This document shows positions 1 to 9,192 of a stretch of DNA of 64,000 nucleotides, one piece after another. The translations under genes and the position numbers were made by a program. This DNA is from Altererythrobacter lutimaris (GTDB lineage Bacteria > Pseudomonadota > Alphaproteobacteria > Sphingomonadales > Sphingomonadaceae). Position 1 is the stretch's first letter; the number at the start of each line of letters is the position of its first letter. A model generated the notes under the pieces. It searched no databases, was not told the DNA's origin, and was given only the letters and a program-made list of their open reading frames with translations. Location: the NCBI RefSeq assembly GCF_013371495.1, contig NZ_JABWTA010000001.1:1426001-1490000 (forward strand), given 5' to 3'.

Positions 1-1
1 T

Positions 2-1453
2 GGCGACGTCGCTGTCGGCGGATGGCGCAACACACCCTATGTCGTTGCACAAAATGTCGGCGCTTATATCGACTTCCCGCGCTTCTTTGATGCGACACAG
101 CCGGTGAAGACCGAGGAAGATGTGGAGGCCTATCTGTCGCGTCTCGGCCAGGTCGAGACCGTGCTCGATGGCGAGCTGGAGCGAATGAAGGAAGCACGCG
201 CAAAAGGCTTGGTCCTGCCGGACTTTCTCCTCGACGCCACCATCGCGCAAATGGAAAGCGCGCTCACGAATGCGCTTGAAAGCGACACCTATTCCGCTCC
301 GCTTGCCCGCGGTATTGTCGAAAATCTCGGCGAAGAAGCGTTGGATGAACGCGCGGACGAGGCTGCCAGGATCTCGCAGGACAGCATCGCCCCTGCCCTT
401 GCCCGCCAGCTTGAAGAGCTGAAAAGCCAGCGCGCTGATGCGAAATCCGATCCCGGCATCTGGGCGCAACCGCAAGGCGAGGAGTGGTACAATTGGGTGC
501 TGAAAGCAACCACCACCACCAGCCTCTCGCCCGATGAAATCCACGAGATCGGCCTTACTGAACTTGACGAGCTGCACGCGCAGATGGACCCGATTCTGCA
601 AGAGATCGGCTATACGCAAGGGTCGGTCGGCGAGCGCATGCAAGCCTTAGGCAAAGACCCGCGCTATCAGTTTGCGGAAGGCGATCCGGGCCGCGAAGAG
701 ATTATGGATTTCATCTGGGAGCAGATCAACTGGGTCAAAGGCGAGATGCCGCGCGCATTCAACACGCTGGTCGACCCGCCGCTCGAAGTGCGCCGTATCC
801 CGCCAGCTGAGGAACCGGGCGCACCAGGTGCCTATGGCGGAGCGCCTAGCAAGGACGGCTCCATCCCCGGTCGCTTCTGGATCAATCTGCGCACGACCGA
901 CCTGCACCGGCGCTATGACATTCCCGACCTCACCTTCCACGAAGCCATTCCCGGCCATGTGTGGGAAGGCGAATACTCCAACCGTTTGCCGCTGATCCGC
1001 ACGCTGCTCGGCTTTGGCTCGTTCAGCGAAGGCTGGGCTCTCTATGCGCAGCAATTGGCAGACGAGCTTGGCGCATATGACGACTTCAAGGTTGGCCGTC
1101 TCGGCTATCTGCAGAGCCTCGCCTTCCGTGCGTGCCGCCTGGTGGTCGACACCGGCCTCCACCACAAACGCTGGAGCCGCGAGCAAGCGCGCCAGTTCTT
1201 TGTCGAGCGCAACGGCTCCAATATCGAGGATGTACGCGGTGAAGTGGACCGCTATTGCAGCTGGGTCGGACAAGCTTGCAGCTACAAGATCGGGCATAGC
1301 GAAATCGTGCGGCAACGTGGCCGAGCCGAGACCGAACTGGCCGAAGCTTACGACTTCAAGGCATTCAACGACGCGGTTATCCTCGGCGGCAATGTCCCGC
1401 TCGATGTGCTCGCCAAGAATGTCGATCGATACATCGCGGGGGCGCAAGCCTGA
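2..1453 (+). CDS. DUF885 family metallopeptidase-like protein, 5' end outside window
   Basis: The reading frame is open from the first bases of the window, so the gene begins upstream and about 483 codons are visible; the in-frame GTG near base 104 is internal. DUF885 proteins are usually secreted or periplasmic zinc-peptidase-like proteins of about 580-620 residues, so roughly the last three quarters is present. The HEAIPGH motif at about bases 938-958 is the family hallmark and supplies the two zinc-ligand histidines and the glutamate. It is followed by the conserved FSEGWALYAQQLADELG segment. The physiological substrate is unknown. The signal peptide, if there is one, lies outside the window. 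Confidence 0.88.
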   Translation, partial: GDVAVGGWRNTPYVVAQNVGAYIDFPRFFDATQPVKTEEDVEAYLSRLGQVETVLDGELERMKEARAKGLVLPDFLLDATIAQMESALTNALESDTYSAPLARGIVENLGEEALDERADEAARISQDSIAPALARQLEELKSQRADAKSDPGIWAQPQGEEWYNWVLKATTTTSLSPDEIHEIGLTELDELHAQMDPILQEIGYTQGSVGERMQALGKDPRYQFAEGDPGREEIMDFIWEQINWVKGEMPRAFNTLVDPPLEVRRIPPAEEPGAPGAYGGAPSKDGSIPGRFWINLRTTDLHRRYDIPDLTFHEAIPGHVWEGEYSNRLPLIRTLLGFGSFSEGWALYAQQLADELGAYDDFKVGRLGYLQSLAFRACRLVVDTGLHHKRWSREQARQFFVERNGSNIEDVRGEVDRYCSWVGQACSYKIGHSEIVRQRGRAETELAEAYDFKAFNDAVILGGNVPLDVLAKNVDRYIAGAQA

Positions 1454-1577
1454 TTGCTCCATATCGGTACCAAGCTGCTGAGATGACGAGAATTTACTAG
1501 TCATCGCCCGCTACAACCGTATTCTCCTAAAGGAATGCAGGTGTTCAGGCCTGCGAAGGGGCAAACGGGGGTTTCCA

Positions 1578-3155
1578 ATGCTGGGTCGCATTTTCACGGT
1601 ATTTGTGGGGGCGCTTGCGCTCGTTTTAAGCGCATCGCCATTGCATGCCCGGTGGTATGAAGCCCCTAGTGAGCATTTCGTACTTTATGCCGACACACGC
1701 GGAGAGGATCTGCGCGAATTTGGCGAGATGCTCGAACGCTTCCATGCCGCGATGGAGCTGGAAACCGGATGGAAGCTACCCACCCCCAGCCCTTCAAACC
1801 GCCTCACCGTGTACATGGTCGGCAGCTACGATGACCTGCGCATGCTGCATTCCGGCTCGCGAAACTCGCGAGTGGGTGGCTTCTACATTCCGCGCGCAGA
1901 AGGCTCTGTCGCCTTCGTTCCGAACATCCGGATTTCGAATGAGGGCACTGATTTTGCTCAGACCGTTCTTCTACACGAATATGCGCATCACTTCCTGATC
2001 AGTGCCTCGCGCAATGCCATGCCGCGCTGGTTTAGCGAAGGGGCAGCTGAATACTTTGCTTCGTCCCGCTTCAATCCCGATGGATCGGTTTATCTCGGTT
2101 GGCCCAACAACGATCGCGCCTATGAGATCAGTCAGGCGGCCGAGGTCAGTCTGGCTGAGCTGCTGGACTATGAATTGTATCGCGAGAACCGCAAAGGCAG
2201 CCGCCGTTACGATGCGTTTTACGGGCGTAGCTGGTTGTTATTCCACTATCTCGGCATGAACCGTGAGCGCTCAGGACAGCTCGAGGCTTACTGGCAGGCG
2301 GTGTCATCGGGACTTGAGTCGACTGAAGCTGCTGAGCAGGTCTTCGGCGATCTCGATCAACTGGAAAACGAGCTTTCCCGTTACGGACGCCAACGCAATA
2401 TGAAGGCGATCCGCTTCACAGCCGATCAGATTAGCATCGGACCAGTAAGCCTGCGCGAAATATCCGAAGGCCATGCCGCAGCGATGCCGGTCATCCTGAA
2501 GGCCAAGCGCGGAGTAAGTTCCGACGATGCGCCGGATGTTGTGGCTGAAGCGCGCGCGATCGTAGCGGAGCATCCTGGCGATCCCTGGGCCCTATCGGCG
2601 CTTGCGGAAGCAGAATATGATGCCGGCAATGATGCCGAAGCTATCGCGGCTGCAGACAGGGCCCTGGCTATCGATCCTGATCACAAGAGCGCGCTTGTCC
2701 AAAAGGGCAAGGCGCAGTTTCGTGCAGCCGAGGATGCGGAGAACGTAACCGCTGCAGTGCAAGCCGCGATGAAGCCGTTTCAACGCTTGAACAAGCTGGA
2801 GGCCGATCACACGCAACCGCTCATTCACTATTATAGAGCGTATACTGTGCGAGGTGTGAAACCACCTGAACCTGCTCGGCATGCTCTTGAACGTGCCTTG
2901 CAACTTGCCCCCTTCGACCACGGGCTCGCCATGCAGACAGCGGTGTCGCTGGCTTCGGAAGGCAAGATCGACCTTGCGCGCTATGTGCTGGGACCGGTCG
3001 CCGCCAATCCCCATGGCGGACGTCTCGCAGGTCAGGCGACGGCGTTCGATGACGCGCTTGCTAATGTGCCTGAAGGCCGCCCAGTGAGCTTCTCCTCGAT
3101 CGTGACCGAGGAAAGCGAGCCAGATGCTGACAGCGATCAGGACAATGACAGCTGA
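1578..3155 (+). CDS. Secreted HExxH metallopeptidase-like protein with TPR region
   Basis: This 525-residue protein starts with a hydrophobic segment ending near LHARW, which looks like a Sec signal peptide. An HEYAHH motif at residues 133-138 (HExxH) followed by RWFSEGAAEYFA about 16 residues later is the gluzincin pattern, with the Glu of the EGxAEY-type motif as probable third zinc ligand. The C-terminal half (about residues 310-460) has helical TPR-like repeats, including an alanine-rich AEAEYDAGNDAEAIAAADRAL unit. Related proteins are annotated as DUF1570 or peptidase-MA-like. The start ATG has only a weak ribosome-binding site. Substrate and partners are unknown. Confidence 0.75.
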   Translation: MLGRIFTVFVGALALVLSASPLHARWYEAPSEHFVLYADTRGEDLREFGEMLERFHAAMELETGWKLPTPSPSNRLTVYMVGSYDDLRMLHSGSRNSRVGGFYIPRAEGSVAFVPNIRISNEGTDFAQTVLLHEYAHHFLISASRNAMPRWFSEGAAEYFASSRFNPDGSVYLGWPNNDRAYEISQAAEVSLAELLDYELYRENRKGSRRYDAFYGRSWLLFHYLGMNRERSGQLEAYWQAVSSGLESTEAAEQVFGDLDQLENELSRYGRQRNMKAIRFTADQISIGPVSLREISEGHAAAMPVILKAKRGVSSDDAPDVVAEARAIVAEHPGDPWALSALAEAEYDAGNDAEAIAAADRALAIDPDHKSALVQKGKAQFRAAEDAENVTAAVQAAMKPFQRLNKLEADHTQPLIHYYRAYTVRGVKPPEPARHALERALQLAPFDHGLAMQTAVSLASEGKIDLARYVLGPVAANPHGGRLAGQATAFDDALANVPEGRPVSFSSIVTEESEPDADSDQDNDS

Positions 3156-3457
3156 GCGCTGATCCAATTTCGGACCGGAAGCCGATGCACTTCTGACCGA
3201 AGAAAGCTTTCCGGGCTTCCCGTCTACAGAAATTTCCTACTTTCGCTGTGCGCGATAGCCTGGCAGCGATGACCGCTGCACTGTCCCCGATTACCACAGC
3301 CAAGCTCTCACCCCCTGCTGAACAGCGTGAAGAGGTGCGGGCAAAAGCGCCTGTGATACCCCGCTCCCGGAAAGTCACACTTTCCCCCGCTCTCACCGAG
3401 GTAAAACCGTGTTTCGAAAAACGCGCTGAGCGTATCGCTCCATGCGCATCAAAGAGC
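3156..3457. other. 302-bp intergenic region, no gene seen
   Basis: The region lies between two convergent genes: the TPR metallopeptidase ends on its left and the minus-strand DUF937 gene ends on its right. A plus-strand frame runs through it into the DUF937 gene, but it has no recognisable domain and overlaps a real gene in antisense, so I do not call it. I see no clear hairpin plus T-tract terminator and no tRNA-like fold. Confidence 0.5.
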
Positions 3458-4024
3458 CTAACGGCTGGCCAGCCCGCCGATGATCGATCCGAGAATACCC
3501 CCCATCGGGCTGCCGTTTCCAACGCCGCCGGATGCCGGTGCATCGCCGCCGCCCATGGCTTGCTTGGCCATATAGCCGGCGACCGCCATGGTGAGGATCG
3601 GAAGCATCTTCTTCAAAATGCCTTCATCGATACCTGTGATGGATGATACTTCGCCTGCAACTGAGCGGCTGACATCCTTGCTGCCAAAGATGTTGCCAAG
3701 GATGTCATTGCCTTGCTGGACAGGCGTCGGACTCTGGCCAAGCACGGCATCGAGCAGACCGCCTCCCAATGCGCCACCGAGCGCGCCTCCCAGACCGCTA
3801 GACTGGCTAGCACCGCCTCCGCCGAGGATTGCACCTGCCAGGCTACCCAACCCGCCCATGGGATCAGGTGTTGTCGTTCCGCCAGTCGTACTACGCCCCA
3901 TTCCAGCGACAATCGCCGGAAGCAATGCGCCGGCACCGGTCCGAGCCATACCCGGATCGATATTCAACTCGCGCGCAATGCTGTCGATAGCTCCGGTTTG
4001 CTGGAGCATCTGTGCCAGGCTCAT
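3458..4024 (-). CDS. DUF937 domain protein, glycine-rich C-terminus
   Basis: This is a 188-residue protein. Its N-terminal ~45 residues (MSLAQMLQQTGAIDSIARELNID region, followed by a GAGALLPAIVAGM helix) match the DUF937 pattern of short helical segments. The middle and C-terminus are strongly Gly/Ala/Ser-rich (GGALGGALGGGLLDAVLG and similar), followed by a FGSKD and GIDEGILKKMLPILTM segment that resembles a second DUF937 unit. A GAGGGG ribosome-binding site lies 6 nt before the ATG. It sits 24 nt downstream of a second small protein of similar type, so the two probably form an operon. Function is unknown. Confidence 0.7.
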   Translation of the reverse strand: MSLAQMLQQTGAIDSIARELNIDPGMARTGAGALLPAIVAGMGRSTTGGTTTPDPMGGLGSLAGAILGGGGASQSSGLGGALGGALGGGLLDAVLGQSPTPVQQGNDILGNIFGSKDVSRSVAGEVSSITGIDEGILKKMLPILTMAVAGYMAKQAMGGGDAPASGGVGNGSPMGGILGSIIGGLASR

Positions 4025-4048
4025 GATTCGCCCCTCTTTCTGTCAGTT

Positions 4049-4405
4049 TCAGTTCTTGCCGAACAACCCTTTTGCCATACCGGCTATATCGTCGAGCGCG
4101 TTTCCATCGCCATCCCGATCAAGCAAATCCATGAAAGAGGAAGGATCGTCCTTGATCGCGCTGGCGAACTGCATCAGCGATCCTTCACCGCCGATTTGTT
4201 CAACGATCTGATTGAGGACGCCGGAATCAAGGCCTGTCTTCGCGGACGCCAGTTCCACTGTGTCGCCTTGCATCTGGTGAGTCTGGCCCAGTGTCGCGAT
4301 CGCCTTTTCCGCCATGGCTGGATCAATCCCGACCTTTGCCGCGAGATTGGCCACATCATCTGGCGCTCCGCCAATGTTCTTTAGAATTCCATCGAGCATG
4401 CTCAT
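4049..4405 (-). CDS. Small DUF937-like helical protein
   Basis: This is a 118-residue protein rich in short helices with the repeated layout seen in DUF937/YidB-like proteins (VANLAAKVGIDPAMAEKAI, then VLNQIVEQIGGEGSL). A DRDGDGNALDD stretch near the C-terminus (about residues 99-109) looks like a single EF-hand-type calcium loop. I chose the ATG at 4405 over the in-frame GTG 15 nt upstream because a GGAGAG ribosome-binding site sits 7 nt before this ATG and would lie inside the longer version. It is probably co-transcribed with the DUF937 gene that follows. Function is unknown. Confidence 0.7.
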   Translation of the reverse strand: MSMLDGILKNIGGAPDDVANLAAKVGIDPAMAEKAIATLGQTHQMQGDTVELASAKTGLDSGVLNQIVEQIGGEGSLMQFASAIKDDPSSFMDLLDRDGDGNALDDIAGMAKGLFGKN

Positions 4406-4508
4406 TGTCTGTCTCTCCACTGTGAATGAAGCGGTGAGGCTAAGCGTATGCCGTCACAATGAAAAGGAGGAATCGCGCCATTCATCGCGATGGAGTTACA
4501 CTCGGAAC

Positions 4509-4546
4509 GAAAAAGCCCCGCTCCAGCCTTGTGGCCGGGCGGGACT
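4509..4546 (-). terminator. Rho-independent terminator of pckA
   Basis: On the minus strand an eight-base-pair outer stem (AGTCCCGC with GCGGGGCT, one G-T pair) encloses an inner stem with a short ACAA loop and is followed directly by TTTTT. It lies about 30 nt after the pckA stop codon. Confidence 0.8.
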
Positions 4547-4577
4547 CTCCTCTCCAACTCGGAAATTGGTTTTGCGC

Positions 4578-6182
4578 TTAAGCGGCCACTGGTGTGTTCG
4601 GTGCAGCTTGGCGGACGCCTTCATCCACATGCGCTTCAAAGTCGGCAAAATTGTCGACGAACAGACGCACCAGCTTTTCAGCTGTGCGGTCGTACTCGTC
4701 CTTGTCCGCCCAGGTGGAACGCGGATCAAGGATCGCATCATCGACGCCAGGCACAGCGATCGGCACTTCGAACCCGAAATTCGGATCCTTGCGGAACTCG
4801 ACATCGTTCAAGCTGCCATCGAGCGCTGCATTGAGAAGCGCACGAGTAGCTTTGATCGGCATACGGTTGCCCACGCCATACTTGCCTCCGGTCCAGCCGG
4901 TATTGACGAGCCAGCACTGCACGCCGCCTTCTGCAATGCGCTTCTTCAGGAGGTTGCCATAGACACTCGGATGGCGCGGCATGAACGGCGCGCCGAAGCA
5001 CGTGCTGAATGTTGCTTCCGGCTCAGTCACGCCGATCTCAGTGCCCGCCACCTTGGCGGTGTAGCCCGACAGGAAGTGATACATTGCCTGCTCTGGCGTC
5101 AGGCGCGCAATCGGAGGAAGCACGCCAAAGGCATCAGCTGTGAGCATGATGACATTGCTGGGCGCAGGGCCAAGGTTCTTTTCCGAAGTGTTCGGGATGA
5201 AATCGAGCGGGTAAGCACCGCGAGTATTCTCAGCGAGCGAATTGTCGTCAAAGTCGAGATCGCGGGTCACTGGATCCATCACGACATTTTCCAGCACAGT
5301 GCCAAAGCGCCGCGTCGTCGCGTAAATCTCAGGCTCCGCTTCTTCTGACAAGCGGATCATCTTCGCATAGCAGCCACCTTCGAAATTGAAGACTGCATCG
5401 TCCGACCAGCCATGCTCGTCATCGCCAATCAGGGTACGGCTCGCATCTGCGCTGAGCGTTGTCTTGCCGGTGCCGGAAAGACCGAAGAACACAGCGGTTT
5501 TGCCGTCGGGGCCGATATTGGCCGAGCAGTGCATCGGCATTACGCCTTTGGTCGGCAGCAGATAATTGAGAATGCCAAAGACACTCTTCTTCATCTCACC
5601 TGCGTACCGGGTTCCGCCGATCAGTACCAGTTTCTCGGACAGGTTCACTGCGATCACAGTCTCGCTGCGCGTGCCGTGACGTTCCGGATCGGCCTTGAAG
5701 CTCGGCAGATCGATGATGGTGTATTCCGGCGCGAAGTCTGCAAGTTCGGTCAGTTCAGGACGCACCAGCATCGTACGAATGAACAGGTTATGCCATGCGA
5801 ATTCATTGATGACGCGCACATTGACGCGGTGTGCTGGCTGCGAACCACCAAACAGATCAGCGACGAACAGTGTGTCTTTCTCGGCCAGAGCTGCGAGGAA
5901 ATCCTCTTTCAGCGCAGCAAAATGCGCAGGATCCATCGCCACATTGGTTTTGCCCCACCATACCGAATCGGCTGTTTCGGCATCTTTGACAATAAACTTG
6001 TCATTGGCACTGCGACCGGTGTGCTTGCCGGTTTCGACCACAAGCGAGCCATACTTTGAAAGCTTCCCTTCTCCGCGAGCAATGGACTGCTCCACCAGCT
6101 CTGCCGAGCCGAGGTTTGGAAAAATTTCTGCTTTGGTTTCAAAGCCCTGCTCTGTCAGCGAATGGGCAAGCGAAGTGGTCAC
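4578..6182 (-). CDS. pckA: Phosphoenolpyruvate carboxykinase (ATP)
   Basis: PckA converts oxaloacetate and ATP to phosphoenolpyruvate, CO2 and ADP, the entry step of gluconeogenesis in the cytoplasm. The 534-residue length fits the bacterial ATP-dependent family. Visible motifs are the P-loop [15 protein letters not shown], the metal-binding [11 protein letters not shown] with EGGCYAK after it, and the [14 protein letters not shown] segment. I chose the GTG at 6182 because GGAGAG lies 6 nt upstream; an ATG 12 nt further upstream has no ribosome-binding site. A strong terminator follows the stop codon. It is divergent from chvI-chvG, and in Agrobacterium the ChvG-ChvI system is known to control pckA, so the 226-bp shared region may carry that control. 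Confidence 0.96.
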   Translation of the reverse strand: MTTSLAHSLTEQGFETKAEIFPNLGSAELVEQSIARGEGKLSKYGSLVVETGKHTGRSANDKFIVKDAETADSVWWGKTNVAMDPAHFAALKEDFLAALAEKDTLFVADLFGGSQPAHRVNVRVINEFAWHNLFIRTMLVRPELTELADFAPEYTIIDLPSFKADPERHGTRSETVIAVNLSEKLVLIGGTRYAGEMKKSVFGILNYLLPTKGVMPMHCSANIGPDGKTAVFFGLSGTGKTTLSADASRTLIGDDEHGWSDDAVFNFEGGCYAKMIRLSEEAEPEIYATTRRFGTVLENVVMDPVTRDLDFDDNSLAENTRGAYPLDFIPNTSEKNLGPAPSNVIMLTADAFGVLPPIARLTPEQAMYHFLSGYTAKVAGTEIGVTEPEATFSTCFGAPFMPRHPSVYGNLLKKRIAEGGVQCWLVNTGWTGGKYGVGNRMPIKATRALLNAALDGSLNDVEFRKDPNFGFEVPIAVPGVDDAILDPRSTWADKDEYDRTAEKLVRLFVDNFADFEAHVDEGVRQAAPNTPVAA

Positions 6183-6350
6183 GCAACTCTCCATAAGGAT
6201 TGGGTCACAAGGGTAAATGCGATGCGATGCGGCGTTATTTTCTCTCTTGCGACCAGCGCCTGCATACGAATGCACGGTTTCACAAGTGCATAGTTTGCGG
6301 CCACTCTTGCGTCAAACGCCGATGGGGATATTTGCGCCGATCAGCTCCTT

Positions 6351-6379
6351 TTTGAGACACGAGTTACAATTGTCTCAAA
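6351..6379. promoter_or_regulatory. Perfect 9-bp inverted repeat between pckA and chvI
   Basis: The arms TTTGAGACA and TGTCTCAAA are exact reverse complements separated by 11 nt. They end 29 bp before the chvI start and about 170 bp upstream of the pckA start. The symmetry fits a dimeric transcription-factor operator or a leader hairpin of chvI mRNA. No protein can be assigned from sequence alone; ChvI itself is the obvious candidate. Confidence 0.5.
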
Positions 6380-6408
6380 GCCCGCGAACGGCTAGATCAA
6401 TTCCAGAC

Positions 6409-7191
6409 ATGACAAGTGCTTCCAATCTGAATGAGCCGAGCAGCTCCGATGCGGCGCCAGAACGGCCCTCCAAATCGGATAGTGATTATGTAATCGCGCT
6501 TGTCGATGATGATCGCAACATCCTCACAACGGTCTCTATCGCGCTGCAGGCTGAAGGCTTTGTAACGCGGATTTACTCTGATGGAGAAACCGCGCTTAAG
6601 GCCTTGCTCGACAATCCCCCTGACTTGGCTGTGTTCGACATCAAGATGCCGAAGATGGACGGCCTTGAATTGCTTGCCCGAGTTCGCGCTGAGTCTGCGA
6701 TGCCGGTAATCTTTCTCACCAGCAAAGATGATGAAAGCGATGAGGAACGCGGGCTCGAGCTGGGCGCGGACGACTATATTGCGAAGCCTTTCAGCTTGCG
6801 CCTTCTGCTCGCGCGCATTCGCGCAATTCTGCGCCGGGCAACGCCAGAGCGTGGCTCAGCCGATGCCACCGAAAGTGAAGCGGTTGGCCCAAGCCTGACC
6901 AGGGGACGCCTTTTCATGGACCCGGCACGCCACCACGTCACTTGGGACGGTCAACCGGTTTCACTGACCGTCACGGAGTTCCTGATACTCGAAGCGCTTG
7001 CTGCAAGGCCCGGTGTCATCAAGAGCCGCAACCAGCTGATGGATGCCGCTTATCCCGATGATATCTTCGTCGATGACAGGACGGTGGACAGCCACATAAA
7101 ACGGATGCGGCGCAAGTTCCGACAAGTGGACAGAGAGTTCCAGGCAATCGAGACTCTCTACGGTGCGGGTTACAGCTACACCGATGGTTGA
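6409..7191 (+). CDS. chvI: OmpR-family response regulator ChvI
   Basis: This is a 260-residue cytoplasmic transcription factor. The receiver domain (about residues 27-145) has the acidic pair in LVDDDRN, the phospho-acceptor Asp77 in [12 protein letters not shown], the conserved Thr/Ser in IFLTSKDD and Lys in YIAKPF. A winged-helix DNA-binding domain follows (about 165-258), with the typical [12 protein letters not shown] and [16 protein letters not shown] signatures. The ATG at 6409 was chosen because the receiver begins shortly after it and the longer frame lacks family similarity. Its stop overlaps the start of the sensor kinase gene by 8 nt. In alphaproteobacteria this system responds to acid and cell-envelope stress. 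Confidence 0.93.
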   Translation: MTSASNLNEPSSSDAAPERPSKSDSDYVIALVDDDRNILTTVSIALQAEGFVTRIYSDGETALKALLDNPPDLAVFDIKMPKMDGLELLARVRAESAMPVIFLTSKDDESDEERGLELGADDYIAKPFSLRLLLARIRAILRRATPERGSADATESEAVGPSLTRGRLFMDPARHHVTWDGQPVSLTVTEFLILEALAARPGVIKSRNQLMDAAYPDDIFVDDRTVDSHIKRMRRKFRQVDREFQAIETLYGAGYSYTDG

Positions 7192-8752
7192 TCCATCTGG
7201 TTCAAGTCTCGCGCCCTCGAGAAACGAGCGCCCGACTTGGGCAGGCCGTTTCTCGCTGACATCGCGAATTCTAATGGTGAACCTGCTTCCGCTTGTCTTG
7301 CTCGGCGGCGGGTTGTTTTATCTCGATACCTACCGCACGCAGCTGATAAACGAACGCTTCAAACTGGCGCGTATCGAAGCGCAGATCACAGCGGAAGCGC
7401 TTGCCGGTGCGACCCGCGCCCGTCAGGAGGCCTTGCTGGTTCAAATCGGGCGCGAGCAGCGCATGCGGCTGCGTATGTTCGATGCTGAGGGCTTGCTTTG
7501 GGCGGACAGTTTCGCGCTTGATGAACCTGGTTTCACATTCGAGGATATTAGCGACGATACGTGGGACCAACGCTTCGCACGTTGGCTCGACCGTACGATT
7601 GACACAATTGTCAGCGCTGAAGCTGTCACTGATTATGTCGAGCATGAAGCTCAAACCGCTGAGGCATGGGACGAGGTCGTACGCGCACGCGAAGAAGGCG
7701 TGACGCAAGTGACGCTTTACGATTGGGTGGATGGAACGCCCGTGATCACCGCGGCTGCACCAGTGGGATTGAATGGCGCAACGCTGCTGACCACACGAAA
7801 TGCAGTCGACATTACAGAGGCGGTTCGCGCTGCACGGTCGAGCCTCGTGGTGGCTGTCCTGTTCGTACTGTTAGGCTCCATTCTCTTGTCGCTGTTCCTC
7901 GCACGAACAATCGTGACTCCTTTGAAACAACTCTCCGGCGCGGCTGCCCGCGTGCGACAAGGCCGGGATCGCGATGTCGAGGTTCCTCGCCTGCCAGAAC
8001 GCGATGATGAGATTGGAGTCCTTGCCCGCTCGGTGTCCGACATGACCGGGGCATTGCGTCACAGGATTGACGCAGTGGATCATTTTGCGGCCGACGTGGC
8101 TCACGAGATCAAAAACCCGCTTGCAAGCTTGCGGAGCGCGATTGAGTCCTTGCCGCGTGTCGACGACGCCCAGCTTCGCGACCAGCTTACGGGAATTGCG
8201 ACGCACGATGTGCGCCGGATCGATCGCTTGGTCACAGAAATCTCCGAAGCGAGCCGGATTGACGCTGAAATATCCCGCGCCACGATGGAGAACTTCGATC
8301 TTGAAAAACTGGTTGAAGCAATCATCGGCAGCCGCGAAGCGCGAGCGGAAAATCAGGATAACCGTGTCGCTTTGAGCATTAGTGGTCCGGCTCCCATTAT
8401 CAGTGGAGTGCCGGTGCGGATCGAGCGGGTGATCGAGAACCTCCTCGACAATGCAGTATCATTCAATCCGCCATCCAAGCCGATTGAGGTCTCAATCTCG
8501 ACGACCGCGAACGACGTACAATTGACAGTTTGCGACAATGGGCCGGGTATCCCTGAGGGTGCGCGAGAAAAGGTGTTTCTTCGCTTTCACTCGGTGCGGC
8601 CATCGGAGGAAGACTTTGGCAATCACTCAGGTCTCGGCCTTGCGATCGCCCGGGCGATTGCTGAAGCGCATTATGGCTCTCTAATTGCAGAGGCTCGAGC
8701 GGATGGCGCGCGTGGGGCGTGCATGAAGCTCACTCTCCCCCGCGCGCTCTGA
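7184..8752 (+). CDS. chvG: Sensor histidine kinase ChvG
   Basis: This is a 522-residue inner-membrane kinase that phosphorylates ChvI. A first membrane helix (about residues 33-48, [14 protein letters not shown]) and a second near residues 222-242 bracket a periplasmic sensor region. Next come a HAMP linker, the dimerisation/phosphoacceptor helix with His307 in [16 protein letters not shown], and an ATPase domain with the N box ([13 protein letters not shown]), the G1 box DNGPGIP and the [11 protein letters not shown]2 box. The ATG at 7184 overlaps the end of chvI. The stop overlaps the hprK start in TGATG, so the kinase pair and the PTS genes are probably one transcription unit. Confidence 0.92.
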   Translation: MVDPSGSSLAPSRNERPTWAGRFSLTSRILMVNLLPLVLLGGGLFYLDTYRTQLINERFKLARIEAQITAEALAGATRARQEALLVQIGREQRMRLRMFDAEGLLWADSFALDEPGFTFEDISDDTWDQRFARWLDRTIDTIVSAEAVTDYVEHEAQTAEAWDEVVRAREEGVTQVTLYDWVDGTPVITAAAPVGLNGATLLTTRNAVDITEAVRAARSSLVVAVLFVLLGSILLSLFLARTIVTPLKQLSGAAARVRQGRDRDVEVPRLPERDDEIGVLARSVSDMTGALRHRIDAVDHFAADVAHEIKNPLASLRSAIESLPRVDDAQLRDQLTGIATHDVRRIDRLVTEISEASRIDAEISRATMENFDLEKLVEAIIGSREARAENQDNRVALSISGPAPIISGVPVRIERVIENLLDNAVSFNPPSKPIEVSISTTANDVQLTVCDNGPGIPEGAREKVFLRFHSVRPSEEDFGNHSGLGLAIARAIAEAHYGSLIAEARADGARGACMKLTLPRAL

Positions 8753-9192
8753 TGACTGAAACTCACCAGACCATGCAAGCGAGTGCCGTCTCGATTGGCG
8801 GTCGCGCCGTATTGATCAGAGGCGCGCCAGGCTCAGGCAAATCAAGCTTGGCCTTAGCGCTGATTGATCGCGGCGCAGAACTGATCGGAGATGATGGCGT
8901 ATCGTTGGAATGGACCGGCAATCGTGTAGTCGCTTCGCCGCCGCCCAATATCGCAGGATTGCTAGAGATTCGCGGCGTTGGGATTGCGGAGTTTGTTAGC
9001 GTAAGCGCGCCCGTATCCTTGCTGATTGACTTGGATCGAGAGAGCGAACGCTTGCCTAAAGCCACGGAAACAAAAGACCTACTCGGTTGCGCCATTCCCT
9101 GTCTCGCACTGGGAAAGTCCGATCCCAGCTCCTTGCCTTTGCGCGTCGAATGGGGCTTACGCTTGCACGGTCTGCCAAAGGACAGCGTATGA
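8752..9192 (+). CDS. hprK: HPr kinase/phosphorylase, short alphaproteobacterial form
   Basis: HprK phosphorylates a regulatory serine of HPr at the expense of ATP and can reverse the reaction. This 146-residue form has only the catalytic domain and lacks the N-terminal domain of the ~310-residue Firmicutes enzyme, as is usual in alphaproteobacteria. The Walker A motif GAPGSGKSSLA is at about residues 24-34, and LIGDDGVSL corresponds to the conserved DD region. It starts within TGATG at the chvG stop and ends in an ATGA overlap with rapZ. Its substrate HPr is encoded 1.4 kb downstream. Confidence 0.9.
   Translation: MTETHQTMQASAVSIGGRAVLIRGAPGSGKSSLALALIDRGAELIGDDGVSLEWTGNRVVASPPPNIAGLLEIRGVGIAEFVSVSAPVSLLIDLDRESERLPKATETKDLLGCAIPCLALGKSDPSSLPLRVEWGLRLHGLPKDSV

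Noticed and set aside
647..1504. Long minus-strand frame antisense to the DUF885 gene
   Set aside because: It has no domain-like features and is explained by codon bias of the real gene on the other strand.
3248..3646. Plus-strand frame across the gap and the DUF937 gene
   Set aside because: Low-complexity translation with no recognisable domain, and it overlaps a gene with a ribosome-binding site on the other strand.
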